NCBI RefSeq assembly: GCF_003013475.1
Contig: NZ_PXZO01000006.1
Span: 37,375-101,374 of the forward strand
From: Brevibacillus porteri
Lineage (GTDB): Bacteria; Bacillota; Bacilli; Brevibacillales; Brevibacillaceae
Reading direction: 5' to 3'
Length of the DNA stretch: 64,000 nucleotides
Part shown: piece after piece, positions 16,472 through 24,659 of the stretch
Position numbering within the stretch: the stretch's first letter is position 1
Layout: every line of letters starts with the position of its first letter
The notes under the pieces: model-generated
The model's input: the letters and a program-made list of their open reading frames with translations, nothing else
Database searches by the model: none
What the model was told of the DNA's origin: nothing
Position numbers and translations under genes: made by a program

Positions 16472-17570
16472 AGCCAAGGATTTTATCCGCATCCTGTTCG
16501 ATTTGCTACTTGGCCTCTTGATCATCTACGCTGTTTTTCAGATGGCTGATTTTTTTGCCAACAACTATTTGTACACCATCCCGCAAATCAGAGAGTTCAT
16601 CTGGAAATTGCGGATCAATTTCGATATCAACTCCTTCAAAATCCCGATCATTTTGCTGGCGACGGGTATGTTTGTGGCGTGGTCTGTCGTTCGTATCCGC
16701 AAGTACCTAGAACAAAAGCAGATGGAGCAAATCATAAACGAGCTGCATTTCATTGCAAAAGGCAATTATCATCACCAGATTTCCCTTCGTCCGAACGGCA
16801 GCTTGGGCCAAGTCGTCGATAGCATCCATGCTCTAGTCAAAAGCGCCTTGGATGCGATGGAGGAGGAGCGGCGGCTGGAACAATCGAAGGATGAGCTGAT
16901 CACCAACGTTTCCCATGATCTGCGAACACCGTTGACCTCCATCATTGGCTATCTGGGACTGATTGAGCAGAACAAATACAAGGACGAAGAGAAGCTCAAG
17001 CATTACGCCCATATCGCCTACGAGAAGGCCAAGCAGATGAACGTGCTCGTCAATGATCTGTTTGAGTACACGAAGGTCCGCAATCGCGGGGCGTATTTAA
17101 ACCGAACGGAGTTTGACTTGGTAGAGCTGGTTGAGCAAGTATCGGTAGGCTTTCGACTCGTAGCGAATGAGGCAGGGCTGCGTTTAGTCGTAGATACGCC
17201 TGATCAAAAAATTGAAATGGCAGGAGATACCGACAAGCTCGTTCGGGTTCTGGAAAACCTTATTTCCAACGCCGTGAAATATGGACGCGCTGGTACGGAA
17301 ATTGTCATTCGCGTCTTCCAGCAAGGAGAAGGTATCGCGATTTCTGTCGCCAATAACGGAGCGCCGATCCCGGCTGAATATGTGCCGAACTTGTTTGAAC
17401 GCTTTTTTCGGGTGGAGGGCTCACGTTCGAAAGAGACAGGAGGCTCGGGTCTCGGTCTCGCTATCGCTAAAAGCATCATCGACCTGCACCAAGGCAGTAT
17501 TTCCGTCGAAAGCACAAAGGAATGGACGACCTTCACGGTTTGGCTCCCACATACAATTTCAAGCCTTTGA
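16461..17570 (+). CDS. Sensor histidine kinase (VanS-like)
   Basis: 369-residue membrane kinase. Two membrane segments (~12-34 and ~60-80) flank a short ~25-residue external loop, then a HAMP-like linker, HisKA with H-box NVSHDLRTPLTSIIGYLG near residue 150, and HATPase with N-box ENLISNAVKYG and G-boxes GSGLGLAIAKSII. Starts at TTG 16461 inside the regulator gene. The small external loop suggests sensing at or in the membrane, as in VanS and BceS types. Ligand not evident. Confidence 0.92.
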   Translation: MKLRAKDFIRILFDLLLGLLIIYAVFQMADFFANNYLYTIPQIREFIWKLRINFDINSFKIPIILLATGMFVAWSVVRIRKYLEQKQMEQIINELHFIAKGNYHHQISLRPNGSLGQVVDSIHALVKSALDAMEEERRLEQSKDELITNVSHDLRTPLTSIIGYLGLIEQNKYKDEEKLKHYAHIAYEKAKQMNVLVNDLFEYTKVRNRGAYLNRTEFDLVELVEQVSVGFRLVANEAGLRLVVDTPDQKIEMAGDTDKLVRVLENLISNAVKYGRAGTEIVIRVFQQGEGIAISVANNGAPIPAEYVPNLFERFFRVEGSRSKETGGSGLGLAIAKSIIDLHQGSISVESTKEWTTFTVWLPHTISSL

Positions 17571-17576
17571 GAAAAG

Positions 17577-17593
17577 CTTTACTTTTTCTTTAC
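17577..17593 (+). promoter_or_regulatory. Direct-repeat operator upstream of the carboxypeptidase-vanZ genes
   Basis: CTTTAC, 5 bp, CTTTAC at 11 bp period, matching the repeat at 15710-15726. It lies ~90 bp upstream of ATG 17685 and probably marks a second regulator-dependent promoter. Confidence 0.6.
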
Positions 17594-17684
17594 CTTTCGT
17601 TTCCGTTTATTTTAATCCAAAAGTCTATCCTGACTGCATGAAGGTTACAGCCTTTGTTTTTGCAGGTGTAGGAGGGCTTTTTTT

Positions 17685-18545
17685 ATGAGGAAAACAACAT
17701 GGGCTTTGCTCATGCTGATCATATTCGTCGGGTTGACGCTTTTGCGCGATTCAGACTCAGTAGAAGCAGATTGGAAATTCCAAGGACCCATTACGCTAAC
17801 GGAAAAAACATACGAGAAGGTCGATGCACAGGCAGCGATTCTGTTGGATAGCCAGACAGGAGAAATCATGTACGCACAAAATGCGGATACGCCTTACCCG
17901 GTAGCAAGCATGTCAAAAATGATGACCGAATATATGCTCCTCGAAGCCATTAAGGAAGAGCGAGTCGATTGGGACGACGAGATCGTCGTATCGGAGAATG
18001 CGGCTGCGACTGGGGGAGCACGGGTCCATCTTGTCGCAGGAGAAGCCTATCCGATAAAAGACTTGTATGAAGCGATGGCGATTGGCTCTGCAAACAATGC
18101 AGCGGTGGCAATCGGCGAGTATTTGGCAGGCAGCACATCTGCTTTTGCGGAACAAATGAATTTGAAGGCAGCCGAGCTGAATCTGCGGTCCTCCTCGTTT
18201 GTGAATGCGACCGGGTTGGATACTGGAAATGGGCAAAATGAAATGACGGCTCGCGATGTAGGAATGCTCGCGTACCACTTGCTCAACGACTTCCCCGATA
18301 TTGTCAAATGGACGGTCGAGCCATCCCATACAAACCTCATGCTCGATGGGAAAAACGCTGATTGGAGTATCGCAGGGCTAGATGGGCTCAAAACGAGTTA
18401 TACCAATGCTGCGGGGTATTGCTTCACGGCTACAGCGAAGCGGGGGGACAAGCGGCTCATTTCCGTCGTGATGGGCGCTGAAGAAGATACCACTCGTTTT
18501 ACAGAGACAAAAAAACTGATGGAGAGAGGGTTTGACAATGGATAA
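17685..18545 (+). CDS. Serine-type D-Ala-D-Ala carboxypeptidase (DacA/PBP5-like)
   Basis: Trims the terminal D-Ala from peptidoglycan stem peptides outside the membrane. 286 residues with N-terminal signal/anchor (TTWALLMLIIFVGLTLL). Penicillin-binding motifs are complete: SxxK as SMSK near residue 75, SxN as SANN near residue 134, and KTS near residue 236 in the KTG position. It lacks the PBP5 C-terminal beta domain and amphipathic anchor, ending soon after the transpeptidase-like domain. GGAGGG precedes ATG 17685. Removing D-Ala-D-Ala could lower glycopeptide binding, consistent with the VanRS/VanZ neighbours (inference). Confidence 0.92.
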   Translation: MRKTTWALLMLIIFVGLTLLRDSDSVEADWKFQGPITLTEKTYEKVDAQAAILLDSQTGEIMYAQNADTPYPVASMSKMMTEYMLLEAIKEERVDWDDEIVVSENAAATGGARVHLVAGEAYPIKDLYEAMAIGSANNAAVAIGEYLAGSTSAFAEQMNLKAAELNLRSSSFVNATGLDTGNGQNEMTARDVGMLAYHLLNDFPDIVKWTVEPSHTNLMLDGKNADWSIAGLDGLKTSYTNAAGYCFTATAKRGDKRLISVVMGAEEDTTRFTETKKLMERGFDNG

Positions 18546-19083
18546 CGTGCAAAAAATGGAGAGACCGACAGAGCTGCTTGCTATTGCTGGTTATGCAGTG
18601 TTTGCCCTTTACTTGTTTCTCGTCGTGAAGATACTGCTGTTTAAATTCGGCAGTTTGGATACCAGTTTGCTAGTAGATCAGTGGAAAATCATTTGGAGCG
18701 ATCCGTCTGTGATTGTGAAGCGTTTGCGTTACCAAAGTAATTTGGTGCCGTTTCATGAAATCGAAAACTATGTCAAAGGGATTCGGTATTACCAAAGCTG
18801 GCATAGTGCCGTGAACTTCGTGGGCAACGTGATCGCCTTCATGCCGCTAGGCTTCCTGCTGCCACTCCTGTTTCCCAAAAAAGCTGGCTCACTGTTCAGA
18901 GTCACCCTGCTATCCCTGATGTTAAGCCTCGGTGTGGAGCTGACACAACTCGTGATGAATGTAGGAACGTTTGATGTCGATGACTTGCTCCTGAATACAG
19001 CGGGCGGGATGATCGGATATATCGTGTACTTGTTCATTTGGGTAATACAGAAAAAACGGTTCATCATTTCAGTAACTTCGTAG
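18538..19083 (+). CDS. VanZ family protein
   Basis: 181-residue membrane protein with about four membrane segments and the VanZ-like core: NLVPFHEIENY, VNFVGNVIAFMPLGFLLPLL, and SLGVELTQL...FDVDDLLLNTAGGMIGY. VanZ proteins give low-level teicoplanin or lipoglycopeptide resistance by an unresolved route. I chose ATG 18538 over TTG 18532 from the GGAGAGAGGG spacing. It overlaps the carboxypeptidase gene by 8 bp, so the two are translationally coupled. Confidence 0.92.
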   Translation: MDNVQKMERPTELLAIAGYAVFALYLFLVVKILLFKFGSLDTSLLVDQWKIIWSDPSVIVKRLRYQSNLVPFHEIENYVKGIRYYQSWHSAVNFVGNVIAFMPLGFLLPLLFPKKAGSLFRVTLLSLMLSLGVELTQLVMNVGTFDVDDLLLNTAGGMIGYIVYLFIWVIQKKRFIISVTS

Positions 19084-19092
19084 TCTACTTAT

Positions 19093-19117
19093 AAGGCACC
19101 CATGTGGTGCTTTTTTT
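19093..19117 (+). terminator. Terminator after vanZ
   Basis: AAGGCACC / GGTGCTTT stem with a CATGT loop and seven Ts. Confidence 0.88.
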
Positions 19118-19157
19118 ACTATTTTTGAAAAGGTATGGATGAACCAACAAAGCCGGT

Positions 19158-19368
19158 GAGAAGAAAAAGCACAGGGCTCGTAGACCTTGACAACGCCTAC
19201 CCAGTCGGAACTTCAAAAAGGGGACCACGCTTGTCGAACACTTCTTCTTTGAGAACCTTCCGCCCGTAGGGTGGCTTTGGCTCGACGGTCCCCTTTTTGA
19301 AGTGTAGACGGACAGTCAATCCCCCTGCTGGCGTGTCAGAGTCGAAGAGAACTGTGCTTTTTCTTCTC
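19158..19368. repeat. 211 bp nested inverted-repeat element (structured RNA or MITE-like)
   Basis: Outer arms are a perfect 17 bp inverted repeat (19158-19174 with 19352-19368, GAGAAGAAAAAGCACAG). Inner arms are a second perfect 17 bp repeat (19210-19226 with 19287-19303, ACTTCAAAAAGGGGACC), extended by GTCGA/TCGAC. Shorter GACA/GCC-type pairings lie between them. No convincing ORF and no clear target-site duplication. It fills most of the 397 bp gap between vanZ and recQ. Confidence 0.65.
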
Positions 19369-19480
19369 CTCCACAATGTTGACTCAAACAAACCAGTCCC
19401 CCCTTGTTTTGTCCCAATGCCTATGTTTACACTAATAGAAACCCATTGAAAATACCTGTCGAAAGAGAAGGTGATTCTCT

Positions 19481-21256
19481 TTGTTAGATAAAGCGCAAGA
19501 GATTTTACGAAAGTACTTTGGCTACGAATCATTTCGGGAAGGCCAGAAGAAAATCATCACGAGCCTGTTAGCCGGACATGACACCGTAGGCATCATGCCA
19601 ACAGGTGGCGGGAAATCGATCTGCTATCAAGTCCCAGCGATGCTCCAAGAAGGAGTAACCATCGTGATCTCCCCACTCATCTCGCTGATGAAAGATCAGG
19701 TCGACGTGCTAGTCAGCATGGGCATTCCCGCCACTCAAATTAACAGCTCACTGGATTATAGCGAGGTTCGCGATCGACTCCGTATGGCGGCGCGGGGAGA
19801 GTACAAGCTGTTGTATATCGCCCCAGAGCGATTGGAATCTGAAGCGTTCCAAAACCTGATTCAGGATGTACCGATCTCGTTTGTGGCAGTGGACGAAGCG
19901 CATTGCGTCTCGCAGTGGGGGCACGATTTCCGTCCGAGCTATTTGGCGATTGCTCGTTTTATTCAATCCTTGCCACAGCGCCCGATCGTCGCAGCCTTGA
20001 CGGCGACAGCGACTCCAGAGGTAACCGAGGACATCAAGCGACAGCTAGAATTAAAGGACGAGCGCCTTTTTATCACAGGGTTTGGCAGAGACAATCTCAT
20101 CTTGTCTGTACGCAAGGGAGAGAACCGTCGAGAATTCATCCAGGCGTACTTGCGGGCGAATAAACAGCAGGCTGGCATTATTTATGCGGCAACGAGAAAA
20201 GACGTGGACGCCTTGCATGCAGATTTGGACAAGCGTGGCTTTGCTGTGACCAAATACCATGCAGGACTGACGGAGGAGGAGCGTGCGGCCAACCAGGAAG
20301 CATTCCTGTTTGATGACGTCCGTACGATGGTCGCGACTAACGCATTTGGGATGGGCATCGACAAGTCCAATGTGCGCTACGTCATTCATTACAACATGCC
20401 GAAAAACCTGGAGGCGTATTACCAAGAAGCAGGCCGTGCGGGACGCGATGGGGAGCCAAGTGAGTGTATTCTACTGTTTCAGCCACAGGATATCCAGACA
20501 CAAACGTTTTTCATCGAGCAGAATCAAGTGCTGGACGAACGCAAGGAGTTGGAATACAAAAAGCTGTACGCAATGATCGACTATTGCCGGACGCCGCGCT
20601 GCTTGCAGCAAAACATCGTGCAATACTTCGGCGAAATAGATGCTGCCGCGTGCGGGCGCTGCGGAAACTGCACGGATGAGACAGAGCTGTCCGATATTAC
20701 ACTTGAAGCGCAGAAGATTTTCTCCTGCGTCAAACGTATGAGAGAGCGCTTCGGTGCCGCACTCGTCGCGCAGGTACTGAAAGGCTCCAAGAATAAAAAG
20801 GTCACCCAGTTTTCCTTCGATGAGTTGCCTACGTACGGTTTGATGAAGGAATACAAGGAAAAAGAGATCGCAGACTTGATCCAGCTCCTCATTGCCGAAG
20901 GATATTTGCAAGTAACGGAGAGCCAATATCCAATCGTCAAGCTGGGGGAGCGGGCATTGCCTGTTCTGCGGGGCGAAGAGCGCGTCGTGCAAAAAATCTC
21001 GATACGTCCTGTTCAGCTGACAGAGGATGACGAGTTGTTCGAGCACCTGCGCGCGTTGCGCAAGGAAATCTCGACGCGACAAAAAGTACCACCATACGTG
21101 ATTTTCCCAGACAGTACCTTGAAGGAAATGAGCAGTGTTTGCCCGACTGACAAACAGGCCATGCTCAAGATCAAAGGAGTAGGCGAGGCGAAATTTGAGA
21201 AGTACGGGGAGCTCTTTCTGGAGTGTTTGCAGAACTATGCAGCGATCAAGTCGTGA
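19481..21256 (+). CDS. recQ: ATP-dependent DNA helicase RecQ
   Basis: 3'-5' DNA helicase for recombination and fork repair. 591 residues: helicase motif [11 protein letters not shown] near residue 45, motif II DEAH ([18 protein letters not shown]), motif [17 protein letters not shown] and [10 protein letters not shown]. The RecQ-C zinc site is CRTPRC...CGRCGNC near 372-400, then winged helix, and an HRDC domain at ~515-585 (ending [18 protein letters not shown]). TTG start at 19481 follows GAGAAGGTGA. Full length and apparently intact. Confidence 0.95.
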   Translation: MLDKAQEILRKYFGYESFREGQKKIITSLLAGHDTVGIMPTGGGKSICYQVPAMLQEGVTIVISPLISLMKDQVDVLVSMGIPATQINSSLDYSEVRDRLRMAARGEYKLLYIAPERLESEAFQNLIQDVPISFVAVDEAHCVSQWGHDFRPSYLAIARFIQSLPQRPIVAALTATATPEVTEDIKRQLELKDERLFITGFGRDNLILSVRKGENRREFIQAYLRANKQQAGIIYAATRKDVDALHADLDKRGFAVTKYHAGLTEEERAANQEAFLFDDVRTMVATNAFGMGIDKSNVRYVIHYNMPKNLEAYYQEAGRAGRDGEPSECILLFQPQDIQTQTFFIEQNQVLDERKELEYKKLYAMIDYCRTPRCLQQNIVQYFGEIDAAACGRCGNCTDETELSDITLEAQKIFSCVKRMRERFGAALVAQVLKGSKNKKVTQFSFDELPTYGLMKEYKEKEIADLIQLLIAEGYLQVTESQYPIVKLGERALPVLRGEERVVQKISIRPVQLTEDDELFEHLRALRKEISTRQKVPPYVIFPDSTLKEMSSVCPTDKQAMLKIKGVGEAKFEKYGELFLECLQNYAAIKS

Positions 21257-21277
21257 CATTTACGTCACGGCTTTTTT
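21252..21277 (+). terminator. Terminator of recQ overlapping its stop codon
   Basis: CGTGAC / GTCACG (21252-21257/21264-21269) plus GGCTTTTTT. The stem includes the TGA stop. Confidence 0.85.
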
Positions 21278-21409
21278 GCTATTTTTCCTTTCATATGCCT
21301 GCTATAGTTAGATAGCAACCCAGAATTTTCTTACATAATAGAATAGGAGGACAATAAGAGCAACACTATCGAGGGGCATTGACAGATTAAGAGAGACAGA
21401 GGGGAAAAC

Positions 21410-23398
21410 ATGAAAAAACTAGCGAAGGGCTTATTAAGTGTAGCACTTACAACCATGGTGCTAGGCAGTGCGATGATGGGGATCGCCGCACCGGTAAAGG
21501 CCGCAGAAACACCAACCAAAATTACACTGCTGGGTACATCTGATATTCACGGACGATTCATGCCGTGGGATTATGCTTTGGATGGCCCGAATCAAAATGG
21601 CAGCATGACGCAGCTGTTCACGATGATTAAAGAGATTCGCAAAGAAAATCCAAACACGGTGTTGCTGGACGCAGGCGATTCGATCCAAGACAACTCGGCA
21701 GAGCTTTTCAACGACCAACCGCAGTCTCCTATCATGGTCGCGATGAACGAAATGAACTATGACGCATGGGCTTTTGGCAATCATGAATTTAATTTTGGAC
21801 TGGATGTATTGGACAAGGTTAGTAGCCAATACAAAGGCTCTGTTTTGGCAGGGAACATTTATAAAGAAAATGGCGAGCGTTTCTTGCCAGCGTACACGAT
21901 CATTGAACGCGCAGGTGTAAAAATCGGCATCATTGGGATGAACACGCCGATGATTACCGATTTCGAAAAAGGAACCGATCATCTGGATGGCCTCGTGATC
22001 AAAAACCCGGTAGAAGAAACCAAGAAAGCTGTAAAAGAGTTGGAAGGCAAAGTAGACGTCATGATCGGTCTCATGCACATGGGCATCGAGAATGAAAACG
22101 GAATTCCGGGTACGGGCGTAGCAGATATCGCGAACGCCGTTCCAGAACTGACCGCGATTTTTGCAGGTCACATGCACAAGCTTGTGAAAAAGGAAGAGAT
22201 CAACGGGGTCCTGATTTCCGAGCCAGACAAATATGCTACCCATATCTCCCGCATTGACCTGACCTTTGAAAAGAAAGATGGCAAGCTCGTGCTGACTGAC
22301 AAGGAAGCGACAGCGCTCCCTGTAAAAGGCGCAGATGGCACACCAGCGGTATCCGATGCAGAGCTGGAGACCAAGCTCAAGCCTTTCCATGAGTTCGCAC
22401 GTGCAGATGCCAACATCGTCGTAGCAGAGCTCAAAGGCATGAACCTGGTACCGAAAAACGAGATCGAGGGCATCCCGACGGTTCAAATTCAGGAGACGCC
22501 TCTATCCGACTTTTTCCATGAAGTGATGCTCTACTACAGCAAAGCAGACGTGGTTGCCCACCAGATCGACAACGACAAAGCCAAGCTGGATGTTGGTCCG
22601 ATCAAGAAAAAGGATATCGCCTACAACTACCAATACGCAGGAGGCGAGATCACTGTTTACAAAGTAACCGGAAAAGACTTGAAGGACTATATGGAATGGG
22701 CTGTGGGCTACTTCAATTCCACGCGCCCTGGTGACGTGACAGTAAGCTTTGATCCAAAACGCCGCGCTTCCAAATACAGCACCAACGATTTCTTCGGTGG
22801 CGTGAAATATGAAATCGACCTGACGAAGCCATATGGCAGCCGCATCACGAACCTGCGCAAGCTCGATGAGACTCCGATCAAAGCGGAAGATACCTTGAAG
22901 CTCGGAATGAACTCATACCGGATGGAAGCTTTGCAGGCAAAAGGTGGCGCGTTGGAAGGACGCAAGTTCGAACAACTGTGGTCTTCCAAAGACAATACGG
23001 CGTTTGGTGAAACGGGTGGAACGATCCGCAATCGAGCTATTGCGTATCTGAAAGAAGTGAAAAAGGGCGTTTACGAGCCAAAAGTACAAAACAACTGGAA
23101 GATTACAGGTATGGATACCACTGCACCTGAACGCAAGGACGTCGTAGAGCTGATCAATGCAGGCATTCTGAGCGTTCCGAAAACAGCAGATGGCAAATAC
23201 ACCAATATCGCTTCCATCAACATCAAGGACGCGGTAACCAAAGAAGAAATTGCGGAACTGTCTGCAAAAGTAAAAGTCGATGCAGCGAAGTTCGCGACCG
23301 TCAAAACCAAAGGCGAATTTTATCATCAACTGAACGAAGCGAGAAAGGCTGCGGAAAAGTCGGTCACACCGCCAACCAAAACGCAGCAAAAGAAATAA
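21410..23398 (+). CDS. Exported bifunctional metallophosphatase/5'-nucleotidase (UshA/YfkN-like)
   Basis: Dephosphorylates extracellular nucleotides (and possibly cyclic or sugar nucleotides) for phosphate and nucleoside recovery. 662 residues; signal peptide ending near VKAAE (~33). Metallophosphatase motifs GTSDIHGRF, LDAGDSIQDN, FGNHEFNFG and FAGHMHK lie in residues ~40-260. The 5'-nucleotidase C-terminal domain is ~335-560 (YNYQYAGGEITVYKVTG, GMNSYRMEALQAKGG). The last ~100 residues are Lys-rich without an LPXTG anchor, so release or charge-based wall binding is likely. ATG 21410 follows AGGGG. It could supply nucleosides to the 2.3-8.9 kb operon (inference). Confidence 0.93.
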   Translation: MKKLAKGLLSVALTTMVLGSAMMGIAAPVKAAETPTKITLLGTSDIHGRFMPWDYALDGPNQNGSMTQLFTMIKEIRKENPNTVLLDAGDSIQDNSAELFNDQPQSPIMVAMNEMNYDAWAFGNHEFNFGLDVLDKVSSQYKGSVLAGNIYKENGERFLPAYTIIERAGVKIGIIGMNTPMITDFEKGTDHLDGLVIKNPVEETKKAVKELEGKVDVMIGLMHMGIENENGIPGTGVADIANAVPELTAIFAGHMHKLVKKEEINGVLISEPDKYATHISRIDLTFEKKDGKLVLTDKEATALPVKGADGTPAVSDAELETKLKPFHEFARADANIVVAELKGMNLVPKNEIEGIPTVQIQETPLSDFFHEVMLYYSKADVVAHQIDNDKAKLDVGPIKKKDIAYNYQYAGGEITVYKVTGKDLKDYMEWAVGYFNSTRPGDVTVSFDPKRRASKYSTNDFFGGVKYEIDLTKPYGSRITNLRKLDETPIKAEDTLKLGMNSYRMEALQAKGGALEGRKFEQLWSSKDNTAFGETGGTIRNRAIAYLKEVKKGVYEPKVQNNWKITGMDTTAPERKDVVELINAGILSVPKTADGKYTNIASINIKDAVTKEEIAELSAKVKVDAAKFATVKTKGEFYHQLNEARKAAEKSVTPPTKTQQKK

Positions 23399-23411
23399 CA
23401 GAGATGAACGC

Positions 23412-23449
23412 AAGAAAGCCGTGACGCTAGTAGTCACGGCTTTTTCTTT
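23412..23449. terminator. Terminator of the nucleotidase gene (possibly bidirectional)
   Basis: AAAGCCGTGAC / GTCACGGCTTT stem followed by TTCTTTTTC. It lies between convergent genes. Confidence 0.88.
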
Positions 23450-23467
23450 TTCTATGACGCCAATCTG

Positions 23468-24658
23468 TCAACGAACGATTCTTCTGCGATACTTGACCAA
23501 GTACAACAGGAACCCGAGCAGCAGCAGTCCTTGACCAACAATCGCACCAGAGATGGAGATACCGATATAGGTGATCAAGTAGTAAATGCCGGAGCCTACT
23601 GCCATTAGCAGATTCTCGATGAAGTTCTGAATCGCAATCGTTTTTCCAGAGCCGACCATCCGCTTGCCTTCATCCTGCAAGACGGTATTCATCGGGATAA
23701 TGAACACGCCGCCCATGAACCCGACGAGTAGCAGTAAACAGATGGCAATAAAAGTGACGCTCACCCAAGGAAATAGCACGATGATGAGAAACATTCCGAA
23801 TCCGTATGTCAGCGATCGAGTGAAATGAGACAAAGGAATGAGCTTGGGAGCGAGAAAAGCTCCGGCGATAATCCCGATGGATGTCGTTGCGAGAATCAGC
23901 GAAACAGAGAAGCTCTCCGGATTAATCCCCAGCGCGAGGGGAATCCAAGCGAGTACGGCCACGCGCAGGACAGCAGAGGACATCCAGAATGCTCCGGTTC
24001 CAATCAGGGCAAAGCTCGTTTCTGGGCGATTCATCAGGTGTTGGAAGTCGATGAAAAAGCGCCGTGCTTCTGCCCCATAGCGAATCGATGAATTCCCTCT
24101 CATACGCGGAATGAAGAAAGTCATACCGAGCGACAGCAGATAGATCAGCAGACAAATTCCTGAGGAGATAAACGGCGCTGTCATGTTTGCGATGGCTCCA
24201 CCACCACCGATCCCTGTGAGAATCGCAAAGATCGTATAGGCTTCGATGCGTGCATTCGCATGAAACAGTTCATCTTCATTTCGAGTCAGCTCCGGCAAAA
24301 TTCCGTACTTGGCCGGAGAATACACGACCGCTCCGACTCCAACTGTGAAGTAACACAACATCAGCATGATGATGCTCGACTGGTCAATGAAAAACAGCAG
24401 GACGACACCAAGCGCTTTAATCAGGTTGCCAATCACCAGCACGATTGACTTGGCATGCTTGTCGGCAAAAGGCCCAACTAGTGGCGCGAGAAAAACGTAA
24501 GGAAGAAAGAATGAAATCGATACGAGTGCAAGCATCGCGGGAGAAAAGCCGTTCTCCCGCAGCAGATTCGCAATGACAAACAAAATCATGTTGTCGGCAA
24601 AGGCCGATAGAAATTGAGTGAAGTACAGAGCTTGTAGTGGTTTTAATCGTATATTCAC
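23468..24658 (-). CDS. MFS transporter, LplT-like lysophospholipid flippase
   Basis: 396 residues, about 12 membrane segments: MNIRLKPLQALYFTQFLSAF, then the LplT-like FADNMILFVIANLL segment and the MFS loop GPFADKHAKSIVLVIG. GTG start at 24658 lies 1 bp after the stop of the acyltransferase gene, with GGAGG inside the end of that gene, so translation is coupled. In enterobacteria LplT flips lysophospholipid inward for reacylation by Aas; the same pairing here supports that role. It could instead be a more general MFS exporter. Confidence 0.82.
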   Translation of the reverse strand: MNIRLKPLQALYFTQFLSAFADNMILFVIANLLRENGFSPAMLALVSISFFLPYVFLAPLVGPFADKHAKSIVLVIGNLIKALGVVLLFFIDQSSIIMLMLCYFTVGVGAVVYSPAKYGILPELTRNEDELFHANARIEAYTIFAILTGIGGGGAIANMTAPFISSGICLLIYLLSLGMTFFIPRMRGNSSIRYGAEARRFFIDFQHLMNRPETSFALIGTGAFWMSSAVLRVAVLAWIPLALGINPESFSVSLILATTSIGIIAGAFLAPKLIPLSHFTRSLTYGFGMFLIIVLFPWVSVTFIAICLLLLVGFMGGVFIIPMNTVLQDEGKRMVGSGKTIAIQNFIENLLMAVGSGIYYLITYIGISISGAIVGQGLLLLGFLLYLVKYRRRIVR

Positions 24659-24659
24659 A

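Noticed and set aside
15647..19083. A full glycopeptide-resistance (van) operon
   Set aside because: No vanH, D-Ala-D-Lac ligase or vanX genes are present; only regulator, kinase, a PBP-type carboxypeptidase and VanZ.
21461..22486. 341-codon minus-strand frame within the nucleotidase gene
   Set aside because: Antisense shadow without start signals or motifs.
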